From Sphingomonas sp. HDW15A (lineage in GTDB: Bacteria; Pseudomonadota; Alphaproteobacteria; Sphingomonadales; Sphingomonadaceae): 64,000 nt of DNA. Under the pieces are notes generated by a model. The model was given only the letters and a program-made list of their open reading frames with translations. It searched no databases and was not told the origin of the DNA. Position numbers and translations under genes: made by a program. This document shows, piece after piece, positions 55,064-64,000 of the stretch. Positions within the stretch are counted from its first letter, which is position 1. Each line of letters starts with the position of its first letter. The stretch lies in NCBI RefSeq assembly GCF_011301715.1, contig NZ_CP049870.1:248001-312000 (forward strand), in the 5' to 3' direction.

Positions 55064-56624
55064 CTCTTCCTCCTATTTTCAATAACTTCCCAGCAAGAGA
55101 ACGGCCCTGTGGAGGAGCCGTTCCGCCGCTTGGTCTCAGGCTGGCACCGCTTCGGCCTCGCGCCGCTCGACTGCGCCGTTGCTCAGTCGTGCTCCGCGAG
55201 TGCCGAAGGGTGTTCCCCGACGTAGGAGCCGCGAGATCAGACCCACCGTCATCGTCGAGCAGCTTGGCGATGAACTGACGCCGCCATGCATGAACATCAT
55301 CGCGTCGAACCCCGTCGATGAGCTTTTCCCAGCGTGCGCGTCGTTCTGCCAACGGCATAGTCAAGGCTTGAAGGATGCGGTCGCTCAGTTCGTCCTTGCT
55401 GTAAGGATTGACTTGAAGGGCTTCTGTCATCTGCTCCGCGGCGCCAGCGAATTTGGATAGGATGAGCACGCCGGGATCTGCAGGGTCCTGGGCGGCCACG
55501 AATTCCTTGGCCACGAGGTTCATCCCATCGCGAAGCGGAGTAACCAGGCCCACGTCCGCGGCGCGAAACAGACCGGCCAGGCCGCCTCGCGGATAGCCCT
55601 GGTTGACGTAACGGATCGGCACCCAGTCGACATGAGCGAACTCACCGTTGATCCGCCCCGACAGTTCGTCGAGCTCTTCGCGGATATGGGCATAGGTGTG
55701 CACTTCCCCGCGCGACGGCGGAGCGATTTGCAGCAGGTACACCTTGTGAAGCCAGTCTGGATTCTCCTCGAGGAACCGGCGGTAGCCGTTGAATCGTTCG
55801 ACCAGTCCCTTGGAGTAGTCGAGCCGGTCGACTCCAATCATGCATTTCCGGCCCTGAGCGCTTTCCCGAAGGGTTTTGAATGCGACCTGAGCATCGGGAG
55901 TCTCGCTCAGCGTGTCATATTCGCCAGCGTCGATGCCGATGGGGAAGGCACCCGTGCGCGTCGTGCGGTGGCCGACTCGAATTGTGCCGTCTGCCGCGAC
56001 CGATCCGCCTAGCTCACGCTCGATGTAGTGATGAAAACTCTCGAGCCATTCGTGTGTCTGGAAACCGATCAGATCGTATTCGAGCATCGACTCGACCAGG
56101 CGGCGGTGAAATGGCAGCGCGGTGATCAGTCGGTGCGGCGGCCAGGGGATATGCAGGAAATAGCCGAGCCGATTCTTGATGCCCTTGCGTCTCAGCTCCT
56201 GGCCTAGGGGAATGAGATGATAGTCCTGGACCCAGACCAGGTCGCCCTCTTCGATCAGCGGGGCGACGGTGGCCGCAAATCGCTGGTTGACCCGCTCATA
56301 CCCTGCGCCGAACAAACGATCGAACTCCGCAAGATCGATGCGATAATGGAACAGCGGCCATAAGGTCCGGTTCGCGTAGCCGTTGTAATATTCGTCGATG
56401 TCCTGTTCTTCGAGGTCGACGGTCGCCGTGGTGACGCCTTCGGCTTTTCGTACGGAGATATCCCCTGTGAAGCGCTCGGTCGCATTGCCCGACCAGCCGA
56501 ACCAAATTCCTGAGCTCTCGCGAAGCGCAGCCGCGAGCGCGACCGCCAGGCCGCCCTGCGATGCCTGCTCGCCTCGCCCCTTCGGCGCGCTCACACGATT
56601 GGATATGATGATTAGGCGGTTCAC
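54804..56624 (-). CDS. otsA: Trehalose-6-phosphate synthase, with abnormal C-terminal run-on
   Basis: The GTG at 56624 overlaps the GH15 stop (GTGA) and gives [22 protein letters not shown]20 hallmarks are present: [68 protein letters not shown]. It joins glucose from UDP-glucose to glucose-6-phosphate. A normal protein would end about residue 465-470, near [14 protein letters not shown] (about 55240). Here the frame continues about 140 residues of Arg/Ser-rich sequence, 260 bases of it over the hemerythrin gene in another frame. A third single-base error or a lost stop is likely. Confidence 0.88.
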   Translation of the reverse strand: MNRLIIISNRVSAPKGRGEQASQGGLAVALAAALRESSGIWFGWSGNATERFTGDISVRKAEGVTTATVDLEEQDIDEYYNGYANRTLWPLFHYRIDLAEFDRLFGAGYERVNQRFAATVAPLIEEGDLVWVQDYHLIPLGQELRRKGIKNRLGYFLHIPWPPHRLITALPFHRRLVESMLEYDLIGFQTHEWLESFHHYIERELGGSVAADGTIRVGHRTTRTGAFPIGIDAGEYDTLSETPDAQVAFKTLRESAQGRKCMIGVDRLDYSKGLVERFNGYRRFLEENPDWLHKVYLLQIAPPSRGEVHTYAHIREELDELSGRINGEFAHVDWVPIRYVNQGYPRGGLAGLFRAADVGLVTPLRDGMNLVAKEFVAAQDPADPGVLILSKFAGAAEQMTEALQVNPYSKDELSDRILQALTMPLAERRARWEKLIDGVRRDDVHAWRRQFIAKLLDDDGGSDLAAPTSGNTLRHSRSTTEQRRSRAARGRSGASLRPSGGTAPPQGRSLAGKLLKIGGRDGQDHCAKPIEIEHRKPRPRIIRPQCVQLGTHGIMVGCGCGRSRDRSWRQSGAEARNARHECFCRRLGPSPRYRASADPDHLRQNS

Positions 56625-58417
56625 CGGACGGCACTCCACGGTCTCGATAGAAGACCGGCGCAATTGATCAGTCCTACCAGCGAATAAGTCTGCGGATAGT
56701 TTCCCCACAGCTCGCCAGTTTGAAAGTCGGTATCCTCCGACAGCAGTCCGGCTGGGGTCAGCCGGTCAAGCATCAATTCGTACAGTTCGCGCGCTTCACT
56801 CGTCCGGCCGGTGAGGTGCAGAGCCTCGATCAGCCAGAAAGTGCAGAAGTTGAACGCGGTGACGGGATGGCCGAAGTCGTCTTCCGTCGCATAGCGCAGC
56901 ATGTGCTCGCCACGCCGCAAGCCATGCTCGACCGCGTCGAGGGTTTCGACGAAGCGAGGATCGTCGGGCTTCAGGAACTGAAGGTCGAGAAGTTGCAGAA
57001 GGCTGGCATCGAGATCGTCGCCGCCAAAGGTCGCGGAAAAGCGCTTTTCCGGCTCCACCCAGGCGGCGCTTTCAATGGCCGCGCGTATCCGTGCCGCGCC
57101 CTCCGCCCAGAATCTAACGCGGTCATCGAAGCCTAGCTCGGCGGCAATCCGAGCAAGCCGGTCGCAAGCCGCCCAGCACATCACTGCACTGTAAGTGTGG
57201 ACGTGGTTGCGTGTCCTCAGTTCCCAAAGCCCAGCGTCGGGTTGGTCGAAGCTTTCGAGCGCGCGCCGTCCCACCGTCTCCAACTCGGCAAAGTCCTGCG
57301 CATTAGCCATACGGTAGAGGCGATGGTCGAAGAATGCCTGCGCACTCGACAGAATGATCTGGCCGTACACATCATGCTGAGTCTGGAGGTAGGCGGCGTT
57401 ACCGACGCGTACCGGCCCGAGGCCGCGGTATCCGAGCAGTCCGCCGGCTATGCGCTCTTCCAGCCGAGCTTCGCCGTCCACCGCGTAAAGGGGCTGAATC
57501 CGGCCGTCCACGGCACCGTCGATCAAGTTCCTGAGATAGGTCAGATACCCTTCCAGGACATCGAGGGCGCCAAGGCGATTGAGCGCCTGGACCGTATAAT
57601 AGGCGTCGCGAATCCAGCAGTAGCGATAGTCCCAGTTGCGCTCCGACCCATCATGTTCGGGAATCGACGTCGTCAAAGCCGCCACGATCGCTCCAGTTTC
57701 CTCATGCTGGCAGAGCTTGAGCGTGATTGCGCAACGAATGACGACGCGCTGCCATTCAAGGGGGATTGCGAGGCCACGCACCCACTGACGCCAATGCGCG
57801 CGGGTCTGGTGAAGCATCCGCGCAACCTCCTGCTCGACATTCCCGACGAACGGCTCGTCCGGGCCGAGGAAGAAGTGGAGCGAACGCTCAAGCCGGAAGC
57901 TACGGCCGTCTAGGATTCGGCCCACGGGTGCATCGGTGCTTAGCCTTAACGGCTGGGGATGCAGCAGGTAACGAATGTGATTGGTGCCGTTCGTCCGTCC
58001 CGCATCGGCACTGCCCCAGTCCGTTGCTGGATTGAGCTTCACGCGTATTCTCGGGTTGCCGGCAACGGGCCGAACGACGCGCGCGAAAACGACGGGGCGG
58101 TACATTCGGCCGCTACGCTCGAAACGCGGACAAAAATCGATCACCTCCGCGACCCCGCCGCGTGTGTCGGTCAGTCGCGTCATCAAGATGGGGGTGTTCT
58201 TCAAATAGACGGGCTCGCTTGTCACCTGGTCGACTAGCTCGATTCGCCATTCCCCCGCTGCGGCGGGAACGGGCTCTCGACGTTCGGGCTGTAGGAGCGA
58301 GCAGAAAAGCGGATCGCCATCGACCTGCGGCTGGCAGGCCCAGACGATACCCGCCGCGTCGTCGACCAGCGCGCTGACCTGGCAGTTGCCGATGGGCCAT
58401 AGCGAAAGATCGGTCAT
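56621..58417 (-). CDS. Glycoside hydrolase family 15 protein (glucoamylase/trehalase-like)
   Basis: A 598-aa protein with an N-terminal beta-sandwich (SLWPIGNCQVSALVDDAAGI) and an (alpha/alpha)6 barrel: RNWDYRYCWIRDAYYTVQAL, QTHDVYGQIILSSAQAF, LFAETDFQTGELWGNYPQTYSLVGL-like C-terminal blocks (SEDTDFQTGELWGNYPQTYS). Relatives cleave alpha-glucosidic bonds of starch, glycogen or trehalose. It is locked between otsB and otsA by ATGA and GTGA overlaps, so it works with trehalose synthesis or turnover. Confidence 0.92.
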   Translation of the reverse strand: MTDLSLWPIGNCQVSALVDDAAGIVWACQPQVDGDPLFCSLLQPERREPVPAAAGEWRIELVDQVTSEPVYLKNTPILMTRLTDTRGGVAEVIDFCPRFERSGRMYRPVVFARVVRPVAGNPRIRVKLNPATDWGSADAGRTNGTNHIRYLLHPQPLRLSTDAPVGRILDGRSFRLERSLHFFLGPDEPFVGNVEQEVARMLHQTRAHWRQWVRGLAIPLEWQRVVIRCAITLKLCQHEETGAIVAALTTSIPEHDGSERNWDYRYCWIRDAYYTVQALNRLGALDVLEGYLTYLRNLIDGAVDGRIQPLYAVDGEARLEERIAGGLLGYRGLGPVRVGNAAYLQTQHDVYGQIILSSAQAFFDHRLYRMANAQDFAELETVGRRALESFDQPDAGLWELRTRNHVHTYSAVMCWAACDRLARIAAELGFDDRVRFWAEGAARIRAAIESAAWVEPEKRFSATFGGDDLDASLLQLLDLQFLKPDDPRFVETLDAVEHGLRRGEHMLRYATEDDFGHPVTAFNFCTFWLIEALHLTGRTSEARELYELMLDRLTPAGLLSEDTDFQTGELWGNYPQTYSLVGLINCAGLLSRPWSAVR

Positions 58418-59139
58418 GACCGCGCGCCCAGCCAGGATTTGACCGCGGCCACGTCCGGCAGGGCATAGGTGGCCGCAGTGGTGCGATCGGGCCCCACCAG
58501 GATACCGGTTCCGCCAAGTTCGCGAGCGGCGACGAATGCATCTTCGTCCGTCAGATCATCGCCAAGGACCACGGGTCTCCCTGTTACAAAGGGCTCTTCG
58601 CCCATGAACTGGCGGACAACGTCGCCCTTGTTGCCGCCGGGAGCGCGAAGTTCACGCACCATCGCGCCCCTCTGAAGCGACAGTCCATGGTGGCCGGCCC
58701 TGCTAGCCATGAACCGATCCACCGCTTCTTCGAGTTCGGGTCTTGTGCGAAAGTGCAGGGCCACTCCGCCCGGCTTCGGCTCCGCGATCAGATCATGGTC
58801 AGCAGCAAAGGCGTGGGTGTCGGCAGTAGCTTCGGATACGCAAGCCGGCGGTTTCACGGCTTCAATGCGCCCATCGGCATGCCGCCTCTCGAGCCCGTGA
58901 GATCCGGATAGCGCCAGGTTTTCCAGATTGAGGTGAGAATGGAGGTCGGACAGCGCTCGCCCGCTGATGACTGCGACGCGGCCGTCGAGCCGCTCCTGAA
59001 GACGGCGCAGAAGATTGCGGAGATCGTCGCAAACCTCGATTCCGTCAGGGGTCATCGCAAAATCGACCAGCGTGCCATCGAGGTCGAGAAACAGAGAAGC
59101 ATCGGCAAGGAGGTCGCCGGGAGGAGTTCGAAGGGTCAT
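58414..59139 (-). CDS. otsB: Trehalose-6-phosphate phosphatase
   Basis: A 241-aa HAD-superfamily phosphatase. Motif I is DLDGTLVDF (nucleophile Asp), with VAVISGRALSDLHSHL (motif II), GGNKGDVVRQFM (motif III Lys) and LGDDLTDEDAFVA (motif IV). It removes phosphate from trehalose-6-phosphate. First gene of the otsB-GH15-otsA operon; the promoter region is the 113 bases shared with the divergent glycosyltransferase. Confidence 0.94.
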   Translation of the reverse strand: MTLRTPPGDLLADASLFLDLDGTLVDFAMTPDGIEVCDDLRNLLRRLQERLDGRVAVISGRALSDLHSHLNLENLALSGSHGLERRHADGRIEAVKPPACVSEATADTHAFAADHDLIAEPKPGGVALHFRTRPELEEAVDRFMASRAGHHGLSLQRGAMVRELRAPGGNKGDVVRQFMGEEPFVTGRPVVLGDDLTDEDAFVAARELGGTGILVGPDRTTAATYALPDVAAVKSWLGARS

Positions 59140-59252
59140 CGGGGTGGCATCGCGCGAGTGTTAGGAAAGGTTCCCGCACTGCTGTACAAGTCGGAACGCT
59201 CGCGCTCGCGAACGGTTGAATGGACGACCGATCGTCCGGTCTGGGGAAAATC

Positions 59253-60317
59253 ATGGAGAAAAGTTTGCGTATCGCCCAGATTGCTCCGTTGGCCGAAGCC
59301 GTCCCTCCCAAGCTTTATGGCGGAACGGAGCGGGTTATCTGGTGGCTGACCGAGGCCCTGGTGGAGCTCGGTCATGACGTGACCCTTTACGCCAGCGCGG
59401 ACAGCGCCACGTCTGCAAGATTGGTGCCCTGCGCGGAACAAGGGCTCAGGCTTTCGGGGATCGACAATCACATCGCCTATACTGTGGCGATGGTTGACCG
59501 CGTGCTGGCCGAGGCAGACCGCTATGACATCCTGCATTTCCATGTCGACTTCGTCCATTTCCCGCTGTTTCGTCACCTCGCCGATCGTTGCTTCACGACC
59601 CTCCACGGGCGGCTCGATCTCCCCGATTTCAAGCCCGGCTTCGCGGCATTTCCGGAAATGAAGCTGGTCAGCATTTCGAATGACCAGCGTGCGCCGGTGG
59701 CAGAAGCGAACTTCGCGGCGACCGTTTACCACGGTTTGCCCGAACATCTCATTCCGCAAGGCCCAGGCGGAGATTATCTAGCGTTTCTTGGCCGCATTTC
59801 CCCTGAAAAGCGGCCAGACCGCGCGATCGAAATTGCGACAAAGGCCGGGATTCCTTTGAAGATGGCGGCAAAGGTCGACCATGCGGATCGCGACTATTTC
59901 GAAAAGGTCATCGAACCCATGCTCGATCACCCGCTGGTCGAATTCGTCGGCGAGATCGATGACTCGGCGAAGCCGGAATTCCTTGGCAATGCCAAGGCGC
60001 TGCTGTTCCCCATCGATTGGCCGGAACCGTTTGGTCTCGTGATGATCGAGGCGATGGCCGCCGGGACCCCGACGATCGCCTGGCGATCCGGGTCGACCAC
60101 CGAGGTGATTGATGATGGTCAAAGCGGCTATCTCGTGGATTCTATAGACGCGGCTCTCAATGCGCTAAGGAAGGTCGAAGAGCTCCCAAGAGCGCAGGTT
60201 CGTCGCTGCTTCCAGAGAAGGTTCACGGCGAAACGAATGGCGGAAGATTACGTAAGCCTCTTCCGATCCGCCGCCGGAGGAGCAAGACAATCAGAGCCTT
60301 TTCTGCTGGCGGGCTAG
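59253..60317 (+). CDS. Family 4 glycosyltransferase
   Basis: The 354-aa protein starts MEKSLRIAQIAPLAEAVPP, with GGGGAAAATC before the ATG. It has the N-terminal LYGGTERVIWWLTEALVELG, the donor-domain FLGRISPEKRPDRAIEIATK and the E-x7-E motif in PEPFGLVMIEAMAAGTPTIA. It is divergent from otsB and followed one base later by the debranching-like enzyme. This pairing recurs in alphaproteobacterial glycan/compatible-solute loci. Donor and acceptor are unknown. Confidence 0.87.
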   Translation: MEKSLRIAQIAPLAEAVPPKLYGGTERVIWWLTEALVELGHDVTLYASADSATSARLVPCAEQGLRLSGIDNHIAYTVAMVDRVLAEADRYDILHFHVDFVHFPLFRHLADRCFTTLHGRLDLPDFKPGFAAFPEMKLVSISNDQRAPVAEANFAATVYHGLPEHLIPQGPGGDYLAFLGRISPEKRPDRAIEIATKAGIPLKMAAKVDHADRDYFEKVIEPMLDHPLVEFVGEIDDSAKPEFLGNAKALLFPIDWPEPFGLVMIEAMAAGTPTIAWRSGSTTEVIDDGQSGYLVDSIDAALNALRKVEELPRAQVRRCFQRRFTAKRMAEDYVSLFRSAAGGARQSEPFLLAG

Positions 60318-60318
60318 G

Positions 60319-62526
60319 ATGAACGATCACGTCTTGAAACAAGGACTGCAAGGCGAACCGCCACCATCAGCGCCGCCGCAGGAACATTATCATATCGAGG
60401 CGACGGAATCGCTCGTCGAGCGGACGCTGCGCTCGCTCAAGCACAACGACCTCTTTGCCATTTTCGACCAGCAGGGAAACTTCAACGGCGGTCCGGATGG
60501 GCCCGATGGCCTTTATTATAAAGATACGCGTTTTCTGTCTGAGATGCGGCTCCGCCTGGGAGATGCCGAGCCGCTGCAGTTGGGTTCAGTTGTGCTCGAC
60601 GACAATGGGGCGATGGCTGTCGATCTCACCAACGCCGATCTCCACAGCACGTCGGGGCGAGCGTGGTTGCAGCGCGAAACGGTGCATCTCTCCCGCTTCA
60701 AATTCCTTAGCGACAATTCCTCTTATGAGCGGCTGAGGATTCATTCTTACAGTGTGATCGGCCGGCCGGTTTCGCTAGCGCTCGACTTCGACGCCGACTT
60801 CGCCGACCTGTTCGAGGTCCGCGGGGAGAAACGTGCGAAACGCGGCACGCGGACAGTTCGTGTGACCTCGGCTTCTTCGGTCGAGTTTGGCTACACCGGC
60901 CTCGACGGGATCGTCCGCCGCACGAAGCTTCATTTCAACCCGCCACCAGCTTCCTTGTCGGAGAACCGCGCAGAATGGGCCGTCGACCTCGATGAGGCGA
61001 GCCAGCAAACCATCCTGATTAGCGCCTGCTGCACGATAGACGAGAGCAAGACCGAGGCGCGCGCAGTCGTGCCCGCATTTCGCGCAATGCGATCGGGCCG
61101 CACCCGAGCGCAGCGCGACCGGGTCCAGATCAGCAGCTCCAATGCGCAGTTCGACGCTGTCATCGCACGCGCGTGGTCCGACATCGACATGCTCGTCACC
61201 GCCACGCCGTACGGCAATTATCCCTATGCCGGGGTGCCCTGGTACAGCACTATCTTCGGGCGCGACGGCATCATCACGGCGCTTCAGATGCTGTGGGCCG
61301 CGCCATATCTGGCCCGGGGCGTGCTGACGACCCTGTCGGCCCTCCAGGCCACTGAGTTCGACGCAGCAGCGGATTCCGCGCCGGGCAAGATCCTGCACGA
61401 AATGCGCGGCGGCGAAATGGCCGGGCTCGGTGAGGTCCCTTTCCAGCGTTATTATGGTTCGGTCGATTCCACGCCGCTCTTCGTCTTGCTGGCGGCGGAA
61501 TATGCGAAGCGGACCGGCGACCTTGAAACGATCCGCGCAATCTGGTCGAATATTCGCGCTGCCCTCCGTTGGATGGACGAGTTCGGCGACGTCGATGGCG
61601 ACGGTTTCATCGAGTATGCCCGGATGACGGACCAGGGTCTGTCCAATCAAGGCTGGAAGGACAGCAGCGACAGCATTTTCCATGCCGATGGACGGCTTGC
61701 GCAGGGCCCGATCGCTCTGTGCGAGGTTCAGGCCTATGCCTTCGCGGCGAAGGTCGGTGCGGGCAAATTGGCCAGACAACTCGGCGACCAGGAATTTGGT
61801 GCCGAGCTCGAACGGCAGGCCGAAGTTCTGCGGCAGCGGTTCGAGGAGGCCTTCTGGGTTGAGGATCTCGGCACGTATGCTCTTGCGCTCGATGGCCAGA
61901 AACGGCCGTGCAAGGTTATGTCGTCAAATGCGGGCCACGCGTTGTTCGCAGGAATTGCAGGGCCGGAGCGGGCGAATCAGATCTCCGAGCAGCTGCTCGG
62001 GTCGCGCTTCTTTTCGGGCTGGGGCGTGCGGACAATCGCCAGCGGCGAGGCGCGATATAACCCGATGTCCTACCATAATGGGTCCATCTGGCCCCACGAC
62101 AACGGACTTATCGGTCTTGGCCTTGCCCGTTATGGCTGCAAGTCTGGTGTGGGCACGATCTTCGAAGGAATTTTCGAGGCCGCGACCTACGACGAGCTTC
62201 GTCGCCTTCCGGAATTGTTCTGCGGCTTTGCGCGGCGGAGGCGGTGCGGGCCCACCTCTTATCCGGTCGCCTGTTCGCCCCAGGCCTGGGCCGCAGCAAC
62301 ACCGTTCGCGCTCTTAGCCGCCTCCATCGGCTGCGACATTCGACACGATGCCGACGAGCTTGTCCTTGCCGTGCCAACCTTGCCGCGGTTCCTCGATAAG
62401 CTCACGATACGCAATCTGGCGTTCGGCGAGTCCCATGTCGATCTTCAACTCGCCCGCGTCGACAACGATGTCACCGCCGCCGTTCTGTCGCGAAGTGGAC
62501 CGGCCCGGGTGGTCATCAACAAGTAG
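60319..62526 (+). CDS. Amylo-alpha-1,6-glucosidase-type glycogen debranching protein
   Basis: A 735-aa protein. The N-terminal domain (about 25-230) is a beta-sandwich (FAIFDQQGNFNGGPDGPDGL, YYKDTRFLSEMRLRLG); the C-terminal (alpha/alpha)6 catalytic domain includes VPWYSTIFGRDGIITALQML, GWKDSSDSIFHADG (catalytic acid region) and YHNGSIWPHDNGLIGLGLA. Relatives hydrolyse alpha-1,6 branches or act on sucrose-like or trehalose-related glycans. It starts one base after the glycosyltransferase stop. Confidence 0.88.
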   Translation: MNDHVLKQGLQGEPPPSAPPQEHYHIEATESLVERTLRSLKHNDLFAIFDQQGNFNGGPDGPDGLYYKDTRFLSEMRLRLGDAEPLQLGSVVLDDNGAMAVDLTNADLHSTSGRAWLQRETVHLSRFKFLSDNSSYERLRIHSYSVIGRPVSLALDFDADFADLFEVRGEKRAKRGTRTVRVTSASSVEFGYTGLDGIVRRTKLHFNPPPASLSENRAEWAVDLDEASQQTILISACCTIDESKTEARAVVPAFRAMRSGRTRAQRDRVQISSSNAQFDAVIARAWSDIDMLVTATPYGNYPYAGVPWYSTIFGRDGIITALQMLWAAPYLARGVLTTLSALQATEFDAAADSAPGKILHEMRGGEMAGLGEVPFQRYYGSVDSTPLFVLLAAEYAKRTGDLETIRAIWSNIRAALRWMDEFGDVDGDGFIEYARMTDQGLSNQGWKDSSDSIFHADGRLAQGPIALCEVQAYAFAAKVGAGKLARQLGDQEFGAELERQAEVLRQRFEEAFWVEDLGTYALALDGQKRPCKVMSSNAGHALFAGIAGPERANQISEQLLGSRFFSGWGVRTIASGEARYNPMSYHNGSIWPHDNGLIGLGLARYGCKSGVGTIFEGIFEAATYDELRRLPELFCGFARRRRCGPTSYPVACSPQAWAAATPFALLAASIGCDIRHDADELVLAVPTLPRFLDKLTIRNLAFGESHVDLQLARVDNDVTAAVLSRSGPARVVINK

Positions 62527-62551
62527 TTAGGCTGGGCTCCGCTTCAGCGCC

Positions 62552-63409
62552 TTAGCCCGTTCCTCGCTCGGCAAGGAACGCCTTCATCATCGGCTGCAGG
62601 TTGCTGCTGTAGCTGGCAATGATGTTGCGTGGCCCGGCGATCTCGAAGTGGGTAAGAAGTGAGCGGCCATCCCAATAATGGAGTGCGTAAGCGGGTGCGT
62701 CGGCGATGATCAGCGCACGCCCGTCGGGATGAGTCGGGTCGACATCCTCGAGGTCGAGTGCAACCTGAGGTGCCGTCGAAGCGGCGACGACGAGCCGCTT
62801 GCCCGCGAAGCTGGTGGAAATCGGCCGGTGGACATGGCCGCAAATCAGCGCGACGACCTGCTTAGCCGGCTTCAGTATCGTTTCCAGTCGCTGGACCCAT
62901 TGTTCGTGCGGCAGCGCGCTCATCCAGGCGATCCCAGTGTCGACCGGAGGGTGATGAAGGATGACGATGGTCGGCATGTCCTTCTTCTCGCGAAGCCGGG
63001 CACGAAGCCATTTCCCACGTTTTTCACAGATCATCCCGCCGTGGCGGCCGGGATCGAGCGTGTCGGCCACGACGAAACGCAATCCGTCGTACTCCGCTTC
63101 ATATTGGATGAAGCCGTTCTCGTCGGTTTGGACTTCCGGCAGGACCGAGAGGAAATTCTCGCGGCTGTCGTGATTCCCGACGGCCCAAAGCAACGGGCCC
63201 TCCCACCGCTTCACCAAGGCCTCCATGTGGCGATAGGCGCGATGATCGTCGGCATTCTCGACAAGATCGCCGGTAACCACCAGCAGATCCGGTCGTGGGT
63301 CCATCGCGCTCAACTGGTCGATCACCATGTTGAGACGCCGGACATTGAGTTCGTGCACATTTCCTGGATCGAAACCGATGTGCAGGTCGGTAATCTGGGC
63401 GATCAGCAT
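62552..63409 (-). CDS. Metallophosphoesterase (CpdA-like cyclic nucleotide phosphodiesterase)
   Basis: From MLIAQITDLHIGFDP the protein has 285 aa. The five calcineurin-like metal motifs are intact: DLHIG, VVTGDLVENAD, AVGNHDSRENF, VILHHPPVDTG and ICGHVHRPIST. It resembles class III phosphodiesterases (cAMP PDE CpdA); it could also act on other phosphoesters. Converges on the debranching gene with 25 bases between. Confidence 0.87.
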   Translation of the reverse strand: MLIAQITDLHIGFDPGNVHELNVRRLNMVIDQLSAMDPRPDLLVVTGDLVENADDHRAYRHMEALVKRWEGPLLWAVGNHDSRENFLSVLPEVQTDENGFIQYEAEYDGLRFVVADTLDPGRHGGMICEKRGKWLRARLREKKDMPTIVILHHPPVDTGIAWMSALPHEQWVQRLETILKPAKQVVALICGHVHRPISTSFAGKRLVVAASTAPQVALDLEDVDPTHPDGRALIIADAPAYALHYWDGRSLLTHFEIAGPRNIIASYSSNLQPMMKAFLAERGTG

Positions 63410-63567
63410 CGCCGCGCCCAAGCCTTGGACAATTCAACCCCCCAATTCAGCCGCGTCGCGTCGCGGCTCGTGCCTTTTCAACACGGCAGGGCGTTGGCCG
63501 TCAACGCCATTCCGGTCGGCGTTGACTAGCGCGGCGCCCTCGCCCATATGCGCCGCGCCAGCCGACT

Positions 63568-63643
63568 GGCCCCTTCGTCTAGCGGTCTAGGACGTCGCCC
63601 TCTCACGGCGAAAACACGGGTTCGAGTCCCGTAGGGGTCACCA
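63568..63643 (+). tRNA. tRNA-Glu (CUC)
   Basis: A 76-nt tRNA including an encoded CCA. The acceptor GGCCCCT pairs with AGGGGTC (one G-U), the anticodon arm is TCGCC/GGCGA around CTCTCAC, giving anticodon CUC for Glu codon GAG, and the T-loop is TTCGAGT. Confidence 0.95.
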
Positions 63644-63839
63644 TCACTGCGCATTGCCCGGATCTTACTTGCAGCATAATCGTGCGCACTCGGGTGTCAC
63701 CCTGAGCCGGCGCCGAAACGAGTCATGCAGGGGCGTCCGTAGTTCCACCGAGCGAGAACTAGGGTTTTGCCCGGCTTAATCGCGTCCGTTTAGAATCTAG
63801 TCTCGCCTTCCGAGTTTCCGCGCGGAGGGGATTCTTTCA

Positions 63840-64000
63840 ATGACCTATGTAAAGCTGGCAGCCGGGCTGGGGGTCTTGCTTGCCACCCCCGCGTTCGCAG
63901 CCGCGGACAATGTTTCTGGGCAGCCGACTGCACAGCAGGGTTCCTCGGCAGCGGAACGCGATGCGTTGCTTAAAGAAATTGAAGCACTTCGTGCGCGGGT
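63840..64000 (+). CDS. Exported protein, probable porin (5' part only)
   Basis: The gene runs off the window. The 53 visible codons encode a signal peptide (MTYVKLAAGLGVLLATPAFA), a low-complexity linker and the start of a heptad-like helix (AERDALLKEIEALRAR). An N-terminal coiled coil after a signal peptide is typical of OprP/OprO-type and carbohydrate porins in this order; with no barrel visible this is only a guess. GGAGGGG lies nine bases before the ATG. Confidence 0.6.
   Translation, partial: MTYVKLAAGLGVLLATPAFAAADNVSGQPTAQQGSSAAERDALLKEIEALRAR

Noticed and set aside
54804..55230. The C-terminal 140 residues of the otsA frame as a genuine extra domain
   Set aside because: Sequence is Arg/Ser-rich without domain features and overlaps the well-supported hemerythrin gene in another frame.

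Overview
The window looks like chromosome of a GC-rich alphaproteobacterium of the order Sphingomonadales (Sphingomonas-like). This is inferred from gene content and protein style, not from a marker-gene search. Supporting signs are the TonB-dependent uptake genes, the cysD-cysNC pair, the otsB-GH15-otsA cluster, a DUF3297 protein, a psp operon, and dense packing with many 4-nt ATGA, GTGA or TGATG start/stop overlaps. There is no phage, IS element, CRISPR array or replication origin. Three tRNA genes are present: Ser-CGA, Thr-UGU and Glu-CUC.

Layout. 1-3 kb: a ferritin-like PF10118 protein, a GNAT acetyltransferase, ribosomal proteins L21/L27 with a strong terminator, HspQ and tRNA-Ser. 3-10.4 kb: a secreted retropepsin-like protein and a minus-strand 5-oxoproline operon (fused 5-oxoprolinase, DUF969, DUF979, DUF2891). 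10.4-13.8 kb: a DUF3313-like protein, a small membrane protein with a PQQ-type sugar dehydrogenase lipoprotein, and another membrane protein. 13.8-19.6 kb: a minus-strand operon that is the most unusual part of the window. It encodes a membrane-anchored protein built from about 43 decapeptide repeats, a 1029-aa exported HExxH protein and a PrsW-type membrane protease. 19.7-27.7 kb: a TonB-like protein, 6-phosphogluconolactonase, an MHS transporter, an alcohol dehydrogenase, and a CitE-like lyase/MaoC/AceE-like group. 27.8-31.7 kb: a secreted Tyr/Gly-rich protein, a membrane protein, an HxlR regulator divergent from azoR-doxX, and a methyltransferase. 31.6-35.2 kb: branched-chain 2-oxoacid dehydrogenase E1alpha-E1beta-E2, with no E3 in the window. 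35.4-37.8 kb: DUF3297 and a psp operon with a sigma-54-like promoter. 37.8-42.1 kb: a TonB-dependent receptor, a CDF zinc-type exporter and threonine synthase. 42.1-42.5 kb: non-coding DNA with two copies of a stable hairpin element. 42.5-51.6 kb: tRNA-Thr, a DUF429-like protein, an MscS-like channel, RarA, a PadR regulator, an EF-hand protein, a VIT1-like transporter with cytochrome b561, DUF1801, a glycosyltransferase and a DNA-deoxyinosine glycosylase. 51.6-54.4 kb: sulfate activation (cysD, cysNC). 54.4-62.5 kb: hemerythrin, the trehalose cluster otsB-GH15-otsA, and a divergent glycosyltransferase plus glycogen-debranching-like enzyme. 62.5-64 kb: a phosphoesterase, tRNA-Glu and the start of a probable porin.

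Quality note. Two conserved genes, 5-oxoprolinase and cysNC, are each broken by one missing base in a G/C run, and otsA reads past its expected end. This pattern fits residual single-base sequence errors at least as well as real pseudogenes. Gene starts were moved inward from the longest open frame where a ribosome binding site, signal peptide or start/stop overlap favoured it. All functional calls rest on recognised motifs and family resemblance read by eye; no database search was run.
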